Source: Deinococcus piscis
Lineage (GTDB): Bacteria > Deinococcota > Deinococci > Deinococcales > Deinococcaceae
Reading direction: 5' to 3'
Length of the DNA: 12,880 nucleotides
Assembly: GCF_014653275.1 (NCBI RefSeq)
Contig: NZ_BNAL01000049.1
Coordinates: 1 to 12,880 of the forward strand
Position numbers and translations under genes: made by a program. Numbering within the stretch: position 1 is the first letter of the stretch; each line of letters begins with the position of its first letter. Shown here piece after piece: positions 10,218 through 12,880 of this stretch. The notes under the pieces were generated by a model, which was not told where the DNA came from, made no database searches, and saw only the letters and a list, made by a program, of their open reading frames with translations.

Positions 10218-10685
10218 TCAGCGCCGACCCGGTGGTTTGGACAGATCAGGTGCGCCCGGTGGACGCTGGTTCAGGCGCTCGCTGAGCCGCTGCTCGCTGG
10301 GTTGCTGTTCGCTGTCAGGGGTTTCGGACCACGCCACCTGTTCGGCTGTTGCAGCTTCTGCCGTGACCCGCTCAGGAGCAGCAGGCGGCCAGTCGTCTGT
10401 GACGCGGTGCTCCAGTTGGCCCAGTTCGCCAGTCTGCTCCCAGCTGTCTGAAGGTTCAGTATCTGCCGGTGTGGTGGCGGCCTGCACCGGCCCACGGACG
10501 CGGCGCGGGGGATGCCTGCGGGCCAGTCCCATCAGGCCCAGGATTCCCAGCAGGCCCCAGGGAAAAGTAGGCCCAGAAGAGATGCTGACGACAGTTTCCT
10601 GGGCGGCCTGAGCGCTGGGTGCAGAGATGCCGGGCAGGCCCAGGGTCAGTGCCAGCAGGGGAGCAAGCAGAGCAGTAAAGCGCAT
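10218..10685 (-). CDS. Exported or membrane protein with WGxxGxxG motif
   Basis: A 155-residue protein. Residues 1-27 form a signal peptide (LLAPLLALTLGLPGIS core, cleavage likely after SAQA). A second hydrophobic helix follows at 42-57, FPWGLLGILGLMGLARR, which matches the WGxxGxxG pattern (W43, G44, G47, G50) ending in Arg-Arg. In known WGxxGxxG proteins this motif sits at the C terminus and resembles a sorting or anchoring signal. Here it is followed by about 95 hydrophilic residues rich in Pro, Glu and Gln with no recognisable domain. After the signal peptide only some 14 residues would be outside before the chain re-enters the membrane, so the tail should be cytoplasmic. The start at 10685 was chosen because the signal peptide begins there and TACAGT lies 8 bases upstream; upstream codons overlap the HNH gene. 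Confidence 0.78.
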   Translation of the reverse strand: MRFTALLAPLLALTLGLPGISAPSAQAAQETVVSISSGPTFPWGLLGILGLMGLARRHPPRRVRGPVQAATTPADTEPSDSWEQTGELGQLEHRVTDDWPPAAPERVTAEAATAEQVAWSETPDSEQQPSEQRLSERLNQRPPGAPDLSKPPGRR

Positions 10686-10693
10686 GGTGCCCC

Positions 10694-10699
10694 ACTGTA
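10694..10699 (-). promoter_or_regulatory. -10 box of the WGxxGxxG gene
   Basis: TACAGT on the minus strand lies 8 bases before the ATG at 10685, overlapping a TATAC sequence. It sits in the 35-base gap after the HNH gene, so this gene can be transcribed by itself or by read-through from the HNH gene. Confidence 0.4.
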
Positions 10700-10720
10700 T
10701 AACGTCTGGGGCAGGCAAGC

Positions 10721-11275
10721 TCAGCGCAGGTAGTGGTCCCACTCCGGCTGGGTCTGGGCAAACTGGCCGTGCGCGAATACCCGGAATGAAGGCACGCGCG
10801 GCCCCTGACGCAGCGGCATCTGGGCTTCTTCGGGGGTACGGTCTCCCTTGCGCTGGTTGCAGGCGCGGCAGGCTGTGGTGACGTTGGTCCACTCGTGCCG
10901 CCCTCCACGCGAGCGGGGCATCACATGGTCAAGCGTCAGATTCTCGCTGCTGCCGCAATACTGGCACTCAAACGAGTCGCGCCGCAGGACATTGCGGCGG
11001 TTAAAGGGCACGGCAAAGGGCTTGGGCCGGCGCACATACCGCCGCAGCCGAATTACGCTGGGCACTTGCAGGACGGTGGACGGCGAGCGCACCACGTCGC
11101 TGCTCTCTTCCAGCACTTCCGCAATGCCGTACTGCGTCAGGGTGATGGCGCGCTTGATGGTGGTCACCTGAAGCGGTTCATACGAAGCGTTCAGCACCAG
11201 CACGCGCGCAGCGTTCAGGTCTGGTGCTGGTCTTCCGACTGGCCGTGGCTCTCCCTCCTGTCCTGCATGGTTCAT
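10721..11275 (-). CDS. HNH endonuclease family protein
   Basis: A 184-residue protein with a clear HNH nuclease domain at about 100-150. CQYCG (C104, C107) and CRACN (C136, C139) form the zinc clip. The catalytic part is LTLDHVMPRSRGG (D116, H117) followed by W129 and N131, and N140 follows the last cysteine. This DHVMPRSRGG-type HNH is common in actinobacteria and the Deinococcus-Thermus group as a chromosomal stand-alone gene; its biological target is not established. The N-terminal 90 residues (VLVLNASYEPLQVTTIKRAI onward) are typical of this group and may position DNA or a partner. The start is supported by TAGAAT 6 bases upstream. No methylase or other restriction-system gene is nearby, so I do not call it a restriction enzyme. 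Confidence 0.92.
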   Translation of the reverse strand: MNHAGQEGEPRPVGRPAPDLNAARVLVLNASYEPLQVTTIKRAITLTQYGIAEVLEESSDVVRSPSTVLQVPSVIRLRRYVRRPKPFAVPFNRRNVLRRDSFECQYCGSSENLTLDHVMPRSRGGRHEWTNVTTACRACNQRKGDRTPEEAQMPLRQGPRVPSFRVFAHGQFAQTQPEWDHYLR

Positions 11276-11281
11276 GGCGGC

Positions 11282-11287
11282 ATTCTA
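11282..11287 (-). promoter_or_regulatory. -10 box of the HNH gene (leaderless)
   Basis: TAGAAT on the minus strand lies 6 bases before the ATG at 11275 (spacer GCCGCC), the same arrangement as for aceE. Confidence 0.6.
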
Positions 11288-11329
11288 AGCGGCTGCCGTC
11301 AGGCGGATGTGAGCGCATGCCCCCAGCAG

Positions 11330-11367
11330 CTGTCAGAACCCTTCAGAGTTTTGATGGCGTCTGACAG
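11330..11367. repeat. 8-base inverted repeat downstream of the membrane-protein gene
   Basis: CTGTCAGA at 11330-11337 and TCTGACAG at 11360-11367 are perfect inverted copies with 22 bases between. No T-run adjoins. It lies between the HNH promoter and the 3' end of the 11428 gene and could be a weak terminator or a protein site. Confidence 0.35.
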
Positions 11368-11383
11368 GCCGTAGCGTCCCAGC

Positions 11384-11411
11384 CAGGGCCAAAGAAAAGG
11401 CAGAGGCCCTG
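11384..11411 (-). terminator. Possible terminator of the fur-family/membrane-protein unit
   Basis: CAGGGCC at 11384-11390 pairs with GGCCCTG at 11405-11411 (7 base pairs, 14-base loop), 16 bases past the stop of the minus-strand gene. There is no T-run after the stem, so termination efficiency is doubtful. Confidence 0.35.
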
Positions 11412-11427
11412 TTCCTGGTTGACGCTC

Positions 11428-12177
11428 TTATTTGCCGCTGCGGTCCAGAATGATGGTCACCGCGACTTTGCCGCTGGTTTCAATCTTGGCCGCGTTGCCG
11501 CTCTCGCCGGGCGTGGGCTGGTATTTGGCCTGTACCCCCCAGTCAAAGCGGTTGCTGACCGCCGACTCTTTGGCCCGAATCCTGACCGGGAACAGTTCGC
11601 CAGCGTGCACGGCTGTTTTTGGCAGATCTACGACCAGGTCGCTGCTCATGCTCTGGCCCTGAAGCAAGAAGGTGCCGGGATGACTGGCGCGCTGATAACC
11701 GCCGATGCGGCCTTCGAGCTCGCGGCTTTCCCCAGCCGCCAGTGTGATTTCACTCAGCTGCTTGCCGCCTGGCTCCGACACAATCAAGTAACCGCCCGCG
11801 CAGCCCAGATTCCGCAGCTGCCCGATGTCTTGGGCCGACAGCAGCAGCGTGGGCACAAAAGAGGCCATGACCATGCCCAGGCCGAACATCGCGCGGGGCC
11901 GGTTGTTCCACTGCGAAGCGGCCAGGCCCAGGCCCCCAGGGCCCAGCAGCAGCGGCATCAGCAGGGCCAGCACAGTGTGGCCCTGGCAGGGATCACTCAG
12001 CAGGCTTTGACCGCCCCAGCGCACCAACAGGGCCGCCGCCGTACTGAGCGCCCAGCCCAGCAAAAATGGTCCAAGCGGCCAGCGAAACGGCTCTCCCTGC
12101 CCTGGCCCTTCCTCAAAGTCGGAACGGACCGAGACGGGCCGGGGGCCAGCGCCGGAAGGAGAAGGAGAACCCGTCAA
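11428..12177 (-). CDS. Three-helix membrane protein of unknown function
   Basis: A 249-residue protein I do not recognise. After a Pro/Gly-rich N-terminal 30 residues come three hydrophobic helices at about 34-53, 67-87 and 98-114. A C-terminal domain of about 130 residues follows, rich in beta-type sequence (GGYLIVSEPGG, LSEITLAAGESRELEG, GELFPVRIRAKES, KVAVTIILDRSGK). Its alternating pattern resembles an immunoglobulin-like fold; whether it faces outside depends on the helix count. The start is TTG at 12177, since no ATG or GTG lies between it and the first helix, and TTG overlaps the TGA stop of the fur-family gene. The overlap argues for translational coupling, and so for co-expression with the metal-responsive regulator. 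A role in metal handling or envelope stress would be speculation. Confidence 0.75.
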   Translation of the reverse strand: MTGSPSPSGAGPRPVSVRSDFEEGPGQGEPFRWPLGPFLLGWALSTAAALLVRWGGQSLLSDPCQGHTVLALLMPLLLGPGGLGLAASQWNNRPRAMFGLGMVMASFVPTLLLSAQDIGQLRNLGCAGGYLIVSEPGGKQLSEITLAAGESRELEGRIGGYQRASHPGTFLLQGQSMSSDLVVDLPKTAVHAGELFPVRIRAKESAVSNRFDWGVQAKYQPTPGESGNAAKIETSGKVAVTIILDRSGK

Positions 12178-12650
12178 GAAGTGGCAGGTTCCTGTGCCTG
12201 AATGTTTGGTGCCTGAGTGCTCTGCGCCGGAGTGCTGGCGGCCTGGGCGTCAGTGCGGCCCGCTCCAGCCTCGCAGCAGGGACAGACCCCCATGAATTCC
12301 AGCCGCACGTCGGTCACGGTAAAGCCAGCAGGCAGAGCGCCCTGAGGTAGAGGTGGCACCAGCGCAGCGTCAATATCAAAAATGGCTCCGCACTGGCGGC
12401 ACACGGCGTGGTGATGGTGGTCTTCCTCGTGGCAGAAATCGTAGCAGGTCGCTCCGCCTGTACGCTCGATGGTCACTGCGATTCCGTCGCGCACCAGGGC
12501 GTCCAGGGTGCGGTAAACCGTCCCCAGGCTGACTGTGGGCTGGAGTTTGCGGACTTCGGAATGAATCCAAGCGGCGTCGGGATGACAGCGGGCTGCGCGT
12601 AACACCTCGATGACCGCCTGGCGCTGCTTGGTTTGGCGTACCATCGTCAT
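12174..12650 (-). CDS. Fur-family metal-responsive repressor (Fur/PerR/Mur type)
   Basis: A 158-residue regulator of the ferric-uptake family, which binds DNA as a dimer when loaded with iron, manganese or another metal. The N-terminal winged helix includes VSLGTVYRTLDALVRDG (about 40-56). The dimerisation domain has the metal sites: C73HEEDHHHH81, the structural zinc pair C84-x-x-C87, and a second pair C123-x-x-C126 in GVCPCCEAG. The last 30 residues form an Ala/Gln/Thr-rich tail not typical of the family. Which metal or peroxide signal it reads cannot be told from these motifs. I chose the ATG at 12650 rather than that at 12662 because the TATGCT -10 box lies 7 bases before it and overlaps the upstream ATG. 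The next gene starts inside its stop codon, forming a two-gene unit. Confidence 0.93.
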   Translation of the reverse strand: MTMVRQTKQRQAVIEVLRAARCHPDAAWIHSEVRKLQPTVSLGTVYRTLDALVRDGIAVTIERTGGATCYDFCHEEDHHHHAVCRQCGAIFDIDAALVPPLPQGALPAGFTVTDVRLEFMGVCPCCEAGAGRTDAQAASTPAQSTQAPNIQAQEPATS

Positions 12651-12657
12651 GGTTCGC

Positions 12658-12663
12658 AGCATA
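12658..12663 (-). promoter_or_regulatory. -10 box of the fur-family gene (leaderless)
   Basis: TATGCT on the minus strand lies 7 bases before the ATG at 12650. It fixes the start, since the alternative ATG at 12662 is part of this box. The 150 bases further upstream (12664-12814) hold no gene or clear operator that I can see. Confidence 0.5.
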
Positions 12664-12814
12664 GCAAACTGCCTGACACGCGCCTGAAATGAAAGCCACG
12701 GTCAGCCGCGCTGCCAGGGCTCAGCGCCGCTTTCTGCTGCGCCACTAGGCAATTCCGGATGACGTGACAGGTGGCAAATCCCTTCGCGGCACGCCATCTT
12801 CGGTTCTGCCCCAC

Positions 12815-12880
12815 CTCAGTAGGTGACAACTTCAGTTTGACCTCGTTCCAGACGGCAAAAACCAACAGACGGCCCCATCA
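12815..12880 (+). mobile_element. Second end of a probable insertion sequence at the right window edge
   Basis: Starts with CTCAGTAGGTGACAACTTCA (12815-12834), identical to the minus-strand sequence at 65-46. The copies read outward from the window in opposite directions, so each edge enters an element from its tip. Beyond the 20-mer the similarity drops to about 44 percent, with a shared GGCAAAAA, as expected for the left and right ends of one element type. The element interior is outside the window. Confidence 0.55.

Noticed and set aside
10686..10892. Longer version of the WGxxGxxG protein
   Set aside because: The extra 69 residues overlap the HNH gene and would bury the signal peptide in the interior.
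10721..11275. HNH gene as part of a restriction or defence system
   Set aside because: No methyltransferase, helicase or other defence gene is adjacent; the protein is of a common chromosomal stand-alone type.
12647..12865. 72-codon minus-strand frame upstream of the fur-family gene
   Set aside because: It runs across the fur-family promoter region and the element end, and has no recognisable domain; part of it is the translated terminal repeat.

Overview
The window reads as a high-GC chromosomal segment from a Deinococcus-like bacterium. This rests on three things: strong G/C bias at third codon positions in the main genes, a homodimeric (AceE-type) pyruvate dehydrogenase E1 next to a twin-lipoyl E2, and start regions in which a TANNNT -10 box sits only 6-9 bases before the start codon of nearly every operon-leading gene. 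That promoter arrangement implies leaderless mRNAs, which are known to be abundant in Deinococcus. The genus call is inference; no 16S gene or other marker is present.

Layout. 1-65 looks like the end of a mobile element that interrupts a secreted calcineurin-like phosphoesterase gene (minus strand, start at 457). 481-1933 is a two-gene minus-strand unit: a zinc-ribbon protein of unknown function whose 3' end overlaps a LysR-type regulator. 1934-2365 is an AT-richer islet holding one possible 62-residue membrane peptide and an open coding-like remnant. 2366-2962 is a membrane-anchored hypothetical gene, convergent with a SUKH/SMI1-KNR4 family gene (2964-3602).

The metabolic core is 3720-8291. 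aceE and aceF encode E1 and E2 of the pyruvate dehydrogenase complex. The promoter of aceE is leaderless, aceF has a strong Shine-Dalgarno site, there is a stem-loop between the two genes, and a terminator follows. E3 (lipoamide dehydrogenase) is not in the window and must come from elsewhere. Downstream lie a protein with a possible papain-like/NlpC fold (8411-9265) and a patatin-like phospholipase (9343-10203). These are followed by minus-strand genes: a secreted or membrane protein with a WGxxGxxG motif (10218-10685), an HNH nuclease (10721-11275), a three-helix membrane protein (11428-12177, TTG start) and a Fur-family regulator (12174-12650) that overlaps it. The window ends at 12815-12880 in sequence whose first 20 bases are identical, in inverted orientation, to the element end at 65-46.

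Most of the window is ordinary core genome. The parts that deserve a second look are the matching element ends at both edges, the uniform leaderless promoter pattern, the AT-rich islet, the imperfect palindrome upstream of aceE, and three conserved-looking proteins without an assigned function (8411-9265, 10218-10685, 11428-12177).
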